Source: an uncultured Paenibacillaceae bacterium (lineage in GTDB: Bacteria; Bacillota; Bacilli; Paenibacillales; K13). Taken from it: a DNA stretch of 64,000 nt. The stretch is taken from assembly GCA_913056365.1 (NCBI GenBank), contig CAJXLT010000001.1, forward strand, positions 434,001 to 498,000, read 5' to 3'. The translations under genes and the position numbers were made by a program. The notes under the pieces were generated by a model. The model was not told the origin of the DNA and ran no database searches. It worked only from the letters and a program-made list of their open reading frames with translations. This document shows positions 8,199 through 16,008 of this stretch, in pieces; the first letter of the stretch is position 1; each line of letters starts with the position of its first letter.

Positions 8199-8993
8199 TT
8201 ATGCTTCGACGAAGGTATCTGACCGTAGGCCTCGTCTTAATGACTCTACGGACAGAACATCCTCCGGTGAGATATTGCCAAGGTTGACATGGCGTCCTAA
8301 TGCTTGCAGCATCCACACTTGTTGGGATTTCAGCGGAGTCTCCCACATTAGCTTATAAGGATCTGGCAATTGCTTGACAACCTGCAGCAGATTCATATCC
8401 TCACAAGAGCCATTCTCATCGTACAATCCCGCTCCACGCCCTGATTCTCTTCCCTCTACAGTGACGAACTCAGCGCCGCATTCCAAGTCCGTATACACCG
8501 TGCGGACCAAGCTGTCCGTATCAATACGCGAGCCCCAAGTTTTTTTGCCATATTCCGTGAAGACTGTTAGTCCATCTTGTAATGCCTGCTTGATCAGCTC
8601 ACTGCGCCGCTCACGTTCGAGCTCAATTGTGCCGTCCGATACTTCCACACCGGAAAATCCGAGCATGCTCACTGTTGAGAAGAATGCGTCTACGCGATCG
8701 TGTGCGACAGCCGCTTCAAGGAAGGTGCCGCCCGGTAATATCGTAACCTCGTATGCATGTGCAAGCTTGATCTTCTGGGTAATGACTCGAAGCGGATACA
8801 AAGCGGGTGTTCCGAATCCCAGCTTCACTACATCTATATAAGTCCCCGCAGTTTCCATTAGTTCTTCGAACGCTGTTAGTCCGATTCCCTTGTCGATCAC
8901 CATGGTTAAACCTCTCGTGCGCGGCTTGGACAGGCGAGAGCCGGACGGATCTAACAATCGATTATCCCAGACAACTTGCGACAATGATTCCAT
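8199..8993 (-). CDS. comA: Phosphosulfolactate synthase (ComA family)
   Basis: This 264-residue TIM-barrel enzyme adds sulfite to phosphoenolpyruvate to give 2-phospho-3-sulfolactate. Recognisable family segments include SKPRTRGLTMVIDKG near residue 22, YIDVVKLGFGT near 53, ILPGGTFLEAA near 85 and TVEGRESGRGAGLYD near 178. AGGAGA is 8 bases before the ATG. It leads a two-gene operon with comB. The upstream region contains a sigma-E-like promoter at 9020-9048, placing the pathway in the mother cell; the same pair in B. subtilis is named yitD-yitC. Confidence 0.93.
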   Translation of the reverse strand: MESLSQVVWDNRLLDPSGSRLSKPRTRGLTMVIDKGIGLTAFEELMETAGTYIDVVKLGFGTPALYPLRVITQKIKLAHAYEVTILPGGTFLEAAVAHDRVDAFFSTVSMLGFSGVEVSDGTIELERERRSELIKQALQDGLTVFTEYGKKTWGSRIDTDSLVRTVYTDLECGAEFVTVEGRESGRGAGLYDENGSCEDMNLLQVVKQLPDPYKLMWETPLKSQQVWMLQALGRHVNLGNISPEDVLSVESLRRGLRSDTFVEA

Positions 8994-9019
8994 GATACAA
9001 GTCTCCTAACTGTGTAAAA

Positions 9020-9048
9020 ATTGTATGTGATCTTGTGGCAATATATGC
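9020..9048 (-). promoter_or_regulatory. Sigma-E-like promoter of comA-comB
   Basis: On the minus strand GCATATA (9048-9042) and CATACAAT (9027-9020) are separated by 14 bases. The sigma-E consensus is roughly KMATATT, 14 bases, CATACAMT. The -10 is a full match and the -35 matches at six of seven positions. The -10 lies about 27 bases upstream of the comA start. Confidence 0.65.
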
Positions 9049-9164
9049 AGTTCTCTGTTAGAGGGTGAGGAAAATGCCTAAAAGGAAACAAGCCTGCATA
9101 AGGATGAAACAAGGGGGCTGGATCGGCCAAATCCGTAAGACGAGGAATCAGGAGTGATGAGCAG

Positions 9165-9431
9165 ATGTTGAACAAGATCGTGATGGGAATGGTTGCGCTG
9201 CGGTTGCTTTCAGGTACAATCGAAATCCTCGCAGCCGTCATTATGGCCAGATTGAACCAAGTGGACAAGGCGCTGCTCGTCAATGCGGGACTGGCTTTCG
9301 TCGGACCGATGGTGCTGCTCGCAACAACGACACTCGGTTTGGTAGGACTGGCAGACAAATTGTCGTGGAATAAGCTTGCCTGGATTGTGCTCGGTGTCGG
9401 CTGCATCTTCGTCGGTGTGTTGAAAAAATGA
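9165..9431 (+). CDS. yqhV: YqhV (DUF2619) membrane protein
   Basis: An 88-residue protein with three hydrophobic segments (about residues 4-28, 40-62 and 68-86) and a short lysine tail. Composition, length and position immediately ahead of spoIIIAA match YqhV/DUF2619. AGGAGTGATGAGCAG precedes the ATG. It is separated from spoIIIAA by 72 bases holding a candidate sigma-E promoter, so it may or may not be transcribed with the spoIIIA operon. Function unknown. Confidence 0.85.
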   Translation: MLNKIVMGMVALRLLSGTIEILAAVIMARLNQVDKALLVNAGLAFVGPMVLLATTTLGLVGLADKLSWNKLAWIVLGVGCIFVGVLKK

Positions 9432-9440
9432 GAACGGCGC

Positions 9441-9470
9441 GTCTATTCGTGAACGGACTGGCATATACAT
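9441..9470 (+). promoter_or_regulatory. Candidate sigma-E promoter of the spoIIIA operon
   Basis: GTCTATT (9441-9447), 14 bases, then CATATACAT (9462-9470). The -10 resembles CATACAMT with one inserted A, and the -35 is a partial match. It is suitably placed 34 bases before the spoIIIAA start. The family-level expectation that spoIIIA is sigma-E controlled supports it more than the bases do. Confidence 0.4.
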
Positions 9471-9503
9471 GTCTTAAACCTCGGACAACTTGGAGGGATG
9501 ATC

Positions 9504-10493
9504 ATGATAGGTGAGATCGGCCACATGCTTCCAGAATCGATACGCGCCATTATGGGTCGAGTACCTGTTGCACAGCTAAATGTCGCAGAAGAGCTTCGTA
9601 TTCGAGAGAATCGACCGATGGAACTCAGCGGTGCCGGGCAGTTCGGGTTCATCCATCCGAACGGTCAGGTGGTGGACAATCCCACCCTGGCATACAAGCC
9701 AACTAGAGAAGAATGCATGCGTCTCATCGAGCTGTTGACGAACCATTCCTTGTACGCATTAGAAGAAGAACTGCGCCGCGGGTTTATTACTGTGCGCGGC
9801 GGACATCGCGTCGGTCTTGCGGGAAGAACGGTGTTGGAACAAGGGCGTGTGAAGCAAATTCGTGATGTTGGCGGCGTTAACATTAGATTGGCTCGGGAAG
9901 TGATCGGTTGTGCGGAGCCGTTGTGGAAGCGACTTGCGGACCCGTTGACAGGGCTGCTTCCGCATATGCTGCTTCTCTCCTCGCCGCAAACAGGGAAGAC
10001 GACTGTTATACGAGATTTGGCTCGTCTGATCAGTTCTGGCTCACCGCGTACTCGAACACCTGCGAAGAAGGTAGGCATTATTGATGAACGTTCTGAGATT
10101 GCAGCTTGTTATCGAGGGGTTCCGCTATTCGATGTAGGTCCGCGAACAGATGTATTAGATGGCTGCCCGAAAGCAGAAGGGTTAATGATGATGATTCGAT
10201 CCCTGTCACCTGAGGTGGTTGTAGTGGATGAAATTGGCGGACCGGAAGATGCTCAGGCGCTGGAAGAGGCTGTGCGAGCGGGGGTTCGGATCGTGGCGAC
10301 TGCCCATGCCGGCAGCATAGAGGAAGCGCTGGCTCGCCCTGCGTTACAGCGGATCTTCCGAACTGGGGTCTTCGAACAATTAGTCTGGCTGGAGCGTGCT
10401 CACGGGACAGCGGTATTCCGATACTTCCATCGTGAGGACCAATCGTCTGTCGGCATACAGGCGCATATTGGCAGGTACCGCGTATGCAATTAA
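9504..10493 (+). CDS. spoIIIAA: Stage III sporulation protein AA, secretion-type ATPase
   Basis: A 329-residue soluble ATPase of the type II/IV secretion superfamily that powers the SpoIIIA-SpoIIQ channel from the mother-cell side. The Walker A region SSPQTGKTTVIRDLARL is near residue 155. An IIDERSEIAACYRGV segment and a Walker B-like EVVVVDEIGGPED follow. The His-containing ATAHAGSIEEAL is also conserved. TGGAGGG is 6 bases from ATG 9504 and directly abuts ATG 9498, so 9504 is preferred. Its 3' end overlaps spoIIIAB by 10 bases. Confidence 0.96.
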   Translation: MIGEIGHMLPESIRAIMGRVPVAQLNVAEELRIRENRPMELSGAGQFGFIHPNGQVVDNPTLAYKPTREECMRLIELLTNHSLYALEEELRRGFITVRGGHRVGLAGRTVLEQGRVKQIRDVGGVNIRLAREVIGCAEPLWKRLADPLTGLLPHMLLLSSPQTGKTTVIRDLARLISSGSPRTRTPAKKVGIIDERSEIAACYRGVPLFDVGPRTDVLDGCPKAEGLMMMIRSLSPEVVVVDEIGGPEDAQALEEAVRAGVRIVATAHAGSIEEALARPALQRIFRTGVFEQLVWLERAHGTAVFRYFHREDQSSVGIQAHIGRYRVCN

Positions 10494-10999
10494 TTGGAGC
10501 GATGCTCGTTATGACGGCTGGCATATGGGCTGGCATTCATATGGCGTCTCGCTATGCGAAACGACCGAAGCAGCTAAGGCAGATCCGCAACGCACTTCAG
10601 CGCTTGGAAACTGAGATTGTATACGGCGTCTCTCCATTGCCGGAAGCGTTCGCAAGACTGGCTTCACACACAGCGCAACCGTTCGCTTCCCTGTTCGAAC
10701 GAATGTCGGCTTCACTGCAGCAAGCGGGCAACGGCTCTGCTGCAGACTGCTGGGACTATGAATGGAGCTGCACGTGGGATTATACGGTGCTGCAATCCGC
10801 AGAGCGAGACATTCTCCTGCAATTCGGACGAACACTCGGCGTATCTGACCGTGAAGATCAGATGAAGCATCTGCATCTTGCCATGCGCCAGCTCCAGTCC
10901 GAAGAGGAGACGGCTAAGGAAGAGCAAGTGAAGTATGAGCGAATGTGGAGAAGCTTGGGACTATTAGGCGCGGCGCTGATCGTGATTCTCATGTACTAG
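10484..10999 (+). CDS. spoIIIAB: Stage III sporulation protein AB
   Basis: A 171-residue protein with a hydrophobic segment at each end (residues 4-20 and 155-170) and a helical cytosolic core rich in Gln, Glu and Arg. It resembles half of the inner-membrane platform protein GspF of type II secretion and is thought to be the membrane partner of SpoIIIAA. The LRQIRNALQRLETEIVYG segment after the first helix and GVSDREDQ in the core are typical. It starts inside the spoIIIAA coding end, which indicates translational coupling. Confidence 0.95.
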   Translation: MQLIGAMLVMTAGIWAGIHMASRYAKRPKQLRQIRNALQRLETEIVYGVSPLPEAFARLASHTAQPFASLFERMSASLQQAGNGSAADCWDYEWSCTWDYTVLQSAERDILLQFGRTLGVSDREDQMKHLHLAMRQLQSEEETAKEEQVKYERMWRSLGLLGAALIVILMY

Positions 11000-11021
11000 G
11001 CTAGAGAGGTGCGGATGCGAT

Positions 11022-11225
11022 ATGGATGTGGATATTAGCGCAATCTTCCAAATCGCCGGCATCGGCATTGTCGTAGCGATGCTGCACACGGTCTTGAAGC
11101 AGATGGGCAAGGAAGATATAGCTCATTGGGCGACAGTGATTGGTTTTGTGCTGGTACTCTTCATGGTACTAAGAATGCTGGATGATTTGTTTCAAGAGAT
11201 CAAAACGATATTTATGTTTCAGTAG
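11022..11225 (+). CDS. spoIIIAC: Stage III sporulation protein AC
   Basis: A 67-residue protein with two hydrophobic helices (IFQIAGIGIVVAMLHTVL and WATVIGFVLVLFMVLRML), the normal size for SpoIIIAC. The motif HTVLKQMGKED is a family hallmark. It is a small membrane subunit of the mother-cell side of the feeding-tube channel. The stop TAG at 11223-11225 is immediately followed by the spoIIIAD region. Confidence 0.96.
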   Translation: MDVDISAIFQIAGIGIVVAMLHTVLKQMGKEDIAHWATVIGFVLVLFMVLRMLDDLFQEIKTIFMFQ

Positions 11226-11234
11226 GTGACGGCT

Positions 11235-11624
11235 GTGGAAATCGTTCAAATTGTAGGAATTGGTCTGATTACCACCGTGCTGGCGCTAATATTGAAGGAG
11301 CAAAAGCCCATATTCGCCTTTCTGCTCGCCTTGTTCGCAGGAATGATCATCTTCTTGTTCCTGATCGACAAAATCTCAGCCGTCATCCAAGTGTTAGAAA
11401 ATATGGCAGAACAATCAGGAGTAGATATGATCTTCTTCCGCACAATCCTGAAAATTATCGGAATTGCATATATAGCAGAATTCGGTGCTCAGATCGTGAG
11501 AGATGCAGGACAGGAATCTGTCGCCGCCAAGATTGAGCTTGCCGGCAAAGTGCTGATCTTATTCATGGCGATTCCGATCATTACGGTCATCATGGAGACA
11601 GTCATGAAGCTAATGCCCGGCTGA
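11235..11624 (+). CDS. spoIIIAD: Stage III sporulation protein AD
   Basis: A 129-residue membrane protein with three or four hydrophobic helices. It begins EIVQIVGIGLITTVLALILKEQKP, as in B. subtilis SpoIIIAD, and carries the conserved IGIAYIAEFGAQIVRDAGQ segment. I choose GTG 11235 because AGGTGA at 11224-11229 is 5 bases before it. GTG 11226, directly after the spoIIIAC stop, would add three residues but has no ribosome site. It is part of the channel scaffold with AC and AE. Confidence 0.94.
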   Translation: MEIVQIVGIGLITTVLALILKEQKPIFAFLLALFAGMIIFLFLIDKISAVIQVLENMAEQSGVDMIFFRTILKIIGIAYIAEFGAQIVRDAGQESVAAKIELAGKVLILFMAIPIITVIMETVMKLMPG

Positions 11625-11644
11625 GCGGAAGTGGAGGCCGACTG

Positions 11645-12856
11645 ATGAATCTACGATGGAGATTGGCGTTGCTAACGGCTTCGCTGCTGGTGTTGCTGCT
11701 ATGGATGCCGCTGGTAGGGACGGAAGCTGTATCAGCCGAACCGGAAGAAGAGGGCAATGGTATTCGGGAGAAGATAATCGAACAGCAGGCCAAGCAGCTG
11801 CCGACAGATCAAGTGGAAGCGTATTGGGATAACCTTATGAATGAATACAGTGAGCATTTGCCAGGCAAGGACCCGCCAACCTTAATGGAGATGATCGTAC
11901 CTGGCGGGGAAGGACTTGGTGCGCAGGAGGTACTGCAAGGCCTGGTGCGAATGCTGTTGTTTGAAATTGTGTACAACGGCAAGCTGCTTGTGACGATCGT
12001 CATCTTGACGATCTTCAGCATGCTGATGGAAACGTTGCAAGGCGCATTCGAGAAGCCGAATGTGAGCAAGATCGCGTATGCCATTACTTACATTGTCCTC
12101 ATGATTATCGCTGTGAATAGCTTCAGTGTGGCGATCGGCTATGCGAAAGAAGCGATAGCTGGCATGGTTCACTTCATGATTGCGATGATTCCGTTGCTGC
12201 TAACGGTGTTGGCTTCGATGGGCAATGTAGTGACGGTGTCCGTGATGCATCCGCTCATTGTATTTATGATCCATACGATCGGTACGCTCATCTACTCGGT
12301 AGTATTTCCGTTATTGTTCTTTTCCGCAGTGTTACATATCGTCAGCTCGCTATCGGATAAGTACAAGGTAACACATTTAGCTATTTTGCTGCGAAATATT
12401 AGCGTTGGCATACTGGGAGTTTGTTTGACTGTTTTTCTCGGCGTCATCTCTGTACAGGGTGTATCGGCAGGAACAACAGACGGTGTGACTTTGCGAACGG
12501 CCAAATATGTTACGGGCAATTTCGTTCCTGTTGTCGGGCGCATGCTATCTGATGCTTCCGATACAGTGATCGGCGCATCGCTGTTAGTGAAGAACGCGAT
12601 TGGCTTGTTTGGCGTTATCGTCATCGTGCTGCTTTGCATATTCCCTGCTTTGAAAATATTAGCGCTTGCGCTCATTTACAATTTGTCAGCGGCAGTGCTC
12701 CAGCCTCTTGGAGACAGTCCGATTATGCTCGGCTTGCGAACGATTGGCCAAAGTATGATTTATGTATTCGCTGCATTGGCTTCTGTGGGATTGATGTTTT
12801 TCTTTGCGATTACGATCATGATTGCTGCAGGCAATGTGACGGTAATGATGCGCTAG
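11645..12856 (+). CDS. spoIIIAE: Stage III sporulation protein AE
   Basis: A 403-residue polytopic membrane protein. A signal peptide (residues 1-30, LLTASLLVLLLWMPLVGTEAVSA) is followed by a charged extracytoplasmic stretch and about seven or eight hydrophobic helices from residue 100 on. It is thought to be a multi-pass core subunit of the SpoIIIA channel. GTGGAGG precedes the ATG by 6 bases. Its stop codon is followed within five bases by a tandem hairpin array that separates it from spoIIIAF by 351 bases, an unusual gap in this operon. Confidence 0.96.
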   Translation: MNLRWRLALLTASLLVLLLWMPLVGTEAVSAEPEEEGNGIREKIIEQQAKQLPTDQVEAYWDNLMNEYSEHLPGKDPPTLMEMIVPGGEGLGAQEVLQGLVRMLLFEIVYNGKLLVTIVILTIFSMLMETLQGAFEKPNVSKIAYAITYIVLMIIAVNSFSVAIGYAKEAIAGMVHFMIAMIPLLLTVLASMGNVVTVSVMHPLIVFMIHTIGTLIYSVVFPLLFFSAVLHIVSSLSDKYKVTHLAILLRNISVGILGVCLTVFLGVISVQGVSAGTTDGVTLRTAKYVTGNFVPVVGRMLSDASDTVIGASLLVKNAIGLFGVIVIVLLCIFPALKILALALIYNLSAAVLQPLGDSPIMLGLRTIGQSMIYVFAALASVGLMFFFAITIMIAAGNVTVMMR

Positions 12857-12860
12857 GATA

Positions 12861-13180
12861 CCCACAAAAGTGACGTAAAGCTCCGAAGTAGATTCAAGTA
12901 CTTTTGTGGGGCGCGGATTGAAGGTTTCTGTCAAAAGTGAAGTAAAGCTCCGAAGTAGATTCAAGTACTTTTGCGGGGCCCGAAGTTCATCCCACGAAAG
13001 TGACGTTAAACTCCGAAGTGAATTCAAGTACTTTCGTGGGGCCCGGATTGAAGGTTTCTGGCAAAAGTGACGTTAAACTCCGAAGTGAATTCAAGTACTT
13101 TTGTGGGGCGCGGATTGAAGGTTTCTGTCAAAAGTGAAGTGAAGCTCCGAAGTAGATTCAAGTACTTTCGCGGGGCCCGG
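12861..13180. repeat. Five-unit tandem hairpin repeat between spoIIIAE and spoIIIAF
   Basis: Five units start near 12861, 12929, 12991, 13059 and 13127 (spacing 68, 62, 68, 68). In each, a left arm like CCCACAAAAGT is followed by a loop with the core CTCCGAAGT and TTCAAGT, then a right arm like ACTTTTGTGGG. Unit 3 has G in the left arm and C in the right arm where unit 1 has A and T, so pairing is kept. Units 2, 4 and 5 have shorter left arms (CAAAAGT). The spacer GCGCGGATTGAAGGTTTCTG or a near copy recurs. No open frame of note lies here. A related pair is found near 18855-18951. Confidence 0.9.
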
Positions 13181-13207
13181 ATAAACTGAACAGTTGGAGG
13201 GAGGGGG

Positions 13208-13969
13208 ATGATCGCATGGTTAAGCGAATGGTTGAAGGAAATCGTCGTCATCGTACTGCTCGCCGTATTCGTAGATTTGGTTCTGCCCAACAACGCCATG
13301 CAGCGGTATGTCAAAATCGTACTCAGCTTACTCATTTTACTCGCAATCTTGTCCCCTCTGGTCGCGCTTCTCCAGTCTGGGGAAAGATGGGATGCTTGGC
13401 TCCAAGCAAGCAGCGATACCGAGTCTGGCAAGAGCTTGTCTGGGACCGGGGAGATGCCGGCGCTCCATGCCATATCGATAGAAGCGGAACAGATGATCGA
13501 GGCGCGAAACCGTCAAGCCCAGGAGCTCGCACAGCTCCGACTGGAAGGAGCTATAGTCCGAAGCTTGGAGGAGTCGCTTGCGATTCGCAAGGCAGAGGTG
13601 TCCGCAGCACTGCGGATCGGTGCCTCCCCCGAAGAAGTCCTACTAGAAGAATTGGGTGTACGCTTATGGCCCCATGCAGAAGCAGTGGCGGCGGAGGACC
13701 TCCAGCAGAGCGGGCAACCCGCGGCATTCCAGCCGATTGAACCGATTGCGCCAGTCACAGTTTCCATTCGGGAGGATCGACGAGAGGGCTTCAATACAGA
13801 CAGTGTACGGCAAGGTGATGTCCAATCTGGTCACGGAGCCGCAGATGATGCAACAGACCTTCAATCAGACGATATGGAGTCGCTTCAGCAAGGGGCGCTA
13901 ATCATAATAGAACAACAATTTGACATTCCGTCCGATAAGGTGCGGATCTCTGTGGAGGCAAGGAGGTGA
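13208..13969 (+). CDS. spoIIIAF: Stage III sporulation protein AF
   Basis: A 253-residue protein with two N-terminal hydrophobic helices (WLKEIVVIVLLAVFVDLVLP and YVKIVLSLLILLAILSPLVALL), as in the family. A long charged extracytoplasmic domain follows and ends IEQQFDIPSDKVRISVEARR, the usual C-terminal ring-building motif. The central region (residues 150-215) is Gln/Asp-rich and looks like a linker. GGAGGGAGGGGG precedes the ATG. It follows the hairpin array by 27 bases and its stop codon is embedded in the ribosome site of spoIIIAG. Confidence 0.93.
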   Translation: MIAWLSEWLKEIVVIVLLAVFVDLVLPNNAMQRYVKIVLSLLILLAILSPLVALLQSGERWDAWLQASSDTESGKSLSGTGEMPALHAISIEAEQMIEARNRQAQELAQLRLEGAIVRSLEESLAIRKAEVSAALRIGASPEEVLLEELGVRLWPHAEAVAAEDLQQSGQPAAFQPIEPIAPVTVSIREDRREGFNTDSVRQGDVQSGHGAADDATDLQSDDMESLQQGALIIIEQQFDIPSDKVRISVEARR

Positions 13970-13976
13970 AGCTCCT

Positions 13977-14630
13977 GTGCAACGATGGCTGCAATGGCTG
14001 GAGGAACGGTTGGGAGGCGGTCCGAATGGGCGCAAGCGGGTTACGACCTTTCGGCTGCTGCTATTGATCGGATTGGCAGGGATGCTCCTCCTGCTGGCGA
14101 GCTCTTTTTTGTCTGTGAAGCAGGATAGTCTGCTGGAAGAACAGTCCCCCACTGTTAAATCACCGCGTCCTGGGAGCGGACAGGAGGTGTTCCTGAACGG
14201 GGGGCAATCGGAGCAATCGTCCACACTGTTCGAGAATATAGAATACGAATATGAATCGCGGCTGAAGGAGCTGCTAGAAACGTTGGTCGGCGTCGGGCAA
14301 GTAGAAGTTATGGTCACGGTGGACTCGACAGAGGAGCTGGTTGTGTATCGCGACACGCAAGAATCACATCAGGTCACGAATGAGGAGGACGGCAGTGCAA
14401 CCCGACACATTACACAGGTGACGCGCAACGGACAGATAGTGCTGCATGAAGTATCCGGGGACGGACAGCCGATCGTGCTCAAGACATTGCGGCCGGACAT
14501 TCGCGGAGTTGTCGTCGTAGCAGAAGGTGCTGAGCATATACAGGTCAAGGCACTATTGCTGGAAGCGGTGCAGAAGGGACTTGGTGTGAAGCCGCAAGAT
14601 GTTTCTATCTTGCCAAGGAAGCAGCGGTAA
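13977..14630 (+). CDS. spoIIIAG: Stage III sporulation protein AG
   Basis: A 217-residue single-pass protein with a transmembrane helix near residues 22-44 (FRLLLLIGLAGMLLLLASSFL). A ring-building domain follows (EYESRLKELLETLVGVGQVEVMVTVD through AVQKGLGVKPQDVSILP). SpoIIIAG forms a large ring in the channel between mother cell and forespore. The start is GTG 13977, 7 bases after AAGGAGGTGA; an in-frame start further upstream would overlap spoIIIAF and lacks such a site. Confidence 0.95.
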   Translation: MQRWLQWLEERLGGGPNGRKRVTTFRLLLLIGLAGMLLLLASSFLSVKQDSLLEEQSPTVKSPRPGSGQEVFLNGGQSEQSSTLFENIEYEYESRLKELLETLVGVGQVEVMVTVDSTEELVVYRDTQESHQVTNEEDGSATRHITQVTRNGQIVLHEVSGDGQPIVLKTLRPDIRGVVVVAEGAEHIQVKALLLEAVQKGLGVKPQDVSILPRKQR

Positions 14631-14699
14631 CGGTATGACCTGAATACGATTCTGAACCGATACAAAGTGATTGATAACAAACATAGGAGGAATGAAAAG

Positions 14700-15320
14700 A
14701 TGAATACAAAACGACAAACCGTGTGGCTTGTCTCCATGCTCAGCTTGATGGTGGTGCTGTCTGCTTATTATTTGTTCACAGAAGACGTAGATACGACGGA
14801 TACAGCAACGGACGATGTCATGAACGAGCTCGTTGTTGAACAGACAGGTGAAGCTGGTTTATTAGAGGACACAACGGGATGGGGCGAGCATGGTGAGGAT
14901 ATTGTTGCTGTTGATGAGTTGGAAGGCTTAAAGAGCGACGAAGAAATATTGTATGACATGCAAGCACAAGCTGTGTCAGGGCAATCCTACTTCTTGGCTG
15001 AACAGATGGAACGCAATGAAACGATGGCTGCGCAGATGGAGAGGCTTACGAAGCTCGTAGAATCAGCTACTGGTGATGCACTGGACCAAGCCGTAACGGA
15101 GTTATACGCACTAGAAGATCAAATGACGAAGATTCAGCAGCTCGAAAGCGTGCTCCAAACGGAGTATGAGAATGTGCTGATTGCAGAAGACGGAGACAAG
15201 TGGAGAATATCCGTGCAGGCTGACGAGTTGCAAAAGGGCGAGGTCGTATCGATCGCTGAACAGGTGATGAAGGAGCTGGAGGTTGAGCCGAACGACATAA
15301 GCGTAGAGATGGTACAATAA
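14700..15320 (+). CDS. spoIIIAH: Stage III sporulation protein AH
   Basis: A 206-residue single-pass protein with a transmembrane segment at about residues 7-24 (TVWLVSMLSLMVVLSAYYLF). It continues with an acidic linker and a C-terminal domain homologous to the YscJ/FliF ring-building fold (IAEQVMKELEVEPNDISVEMVQ). SpoIIIAH docks with SpoIIQ from the forespore across the intermembrane space. AGGAGG at 14685-14690 is 9 bases from ATG 14700, which fixes the start. It is last in the operon and is followed by a strong terminator. Confidence 0.95.
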   Translation: MNTKRQTVWLVSMLSLMVVLSAYYLFTEDVDTTDTATDDVMNELVVEQTGEAGLLEDTTGWGEHGEDIVAVDELEGLKSDEEILYDMQAQAVSGQSYFLAEQMERNETMAAQMERLTKLVESATGDALDQAVTELYALEDQMTKIQQLESVLQTEYENVLIAEDGDKWRISVQADELQKGEVVSIAEQVMKELEVEPNDISVEMVQ

Positions 15321-15332
15321 GCAGCAAACATG

Positions 15333-15375
15333 TGTGGAAAGCCTCAGGGAAGCCTGAGGCTTATTCCACATTTTT
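15333..15375 (+). terminator. Rho-independent terminator of the spoIIIA operon
   Basis: TGTGGAA pairs with TTCCACA, and inside it GCCTCAGG pairs with CCTGAGGC. Five T follow. It separates spoIIIAH from the accB promoter. Confidence 0.92.
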
Positions 15376-15463
15376 GACCTGTATGAATAGTTGAGCGAAT
15401 ATACCTCTTGGCAAGTTCAATGAATAACTGGCAGAGCTGCCTATGTTGTGATTCCGCTTCTTG

Positions 15464-15472
15464 TGTTATAAT
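15464..15472 (+). promoter_or_regulatory. Extended -10 promoter of accB-accC
   Basis: TGTTATAAT (TGn-TATAAT) lies 33 bases upstream of the accB start, with only a poor -35 (TTGTGA at 15446, 15-base spacer). The same TGTTATAAT string forms the lysC promoter. Confidence 0.55.
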
Positions 15473-15505
15473 ACATTCGTTGAAAAACAAGAGAGGTGTG
15501 ACGGA

Positions 15506-15994
15506 ATGTTTAAGTTGAGCGAAATCAAAGAACTGGTCAAGCTGATAGACGAAAGCTCGATCGAGGAATTGGAAATTGAGAATGAGGGTGCCCGCTTATC
15601 CATCCGCAAGCCGGGAATCCCTGAGCAGCAGGTAGTACAAGCCGTGCCTCAATCTGCTATTGCAGCCATACAAGCCGCACAGCCTGCAGCAGCACCGCAA
15701 GCGGCGCCTGCCCAACCGGTTGAACAGACGGCAACCCAAGCGAATGATGACTCTTTACATAAGATCACTTCTCCGATGGTAGGTACGTTCTATTCAGCGC
15801 CGTCTCCGACTTCACCTTCTTTCATAGAGAAGGGCGACAAGGTAACACCGAAGACGACTGTTTGCATCGTTGAAGCGATGAAGCTGATGAACGAAATTGA
15901 AGCAGAAGTGAAAGGTGAAATCGTCGAAGTGCTCGTTGAGAACGGACAACTCGTAGAATTCGGACAGCCATTGTTCCTAGTAAAGCCTGAGTAA
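15506..15994 (+). CDS. accB: Acetyl-CoA carboxylase biotin carboxyl carrier protein
   Basis: A 162-residue carrier that holds biotin between the carboxylase and carboxyltransferase steps of malonyl-CoA synthesis. An N-terminal helical region ([23 protein letters not shown]), a Pro/Ala/Gln-rich hinge (about residues 45-80) and the C-terminal biotinyl domain are seen. The biotin-attachment motif VEAMKLMNE has its lysine at 126. The start is ATG 15506 after GAGAGGTG. accC follows 14 bases later. Confidence 0.97.
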   Translation: MFKLSEIKELVKLIDESSIEELEIENEGARLSIRKPGIPEQQVVQAVPQSAIAAIQAAQPAAAPQAAPAQPVEQTATQANDDSLHKITSPMVGTFYSAPSPTSPSFIEKGDKVTPKTTVCIVEAMKLMNEIEAEVKGEIVEVLVENGQLVEFGQPLFLVKPE

Positions 15995-16008
15995 GCAGGG
16001 GGATCGAC

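Noticed and set aside
12861-13180. CRISPR array
   Set aside because: The repeats themselves carry the long inverted arms, the spacers are near-identical to each other, and no cas genes are nearby.
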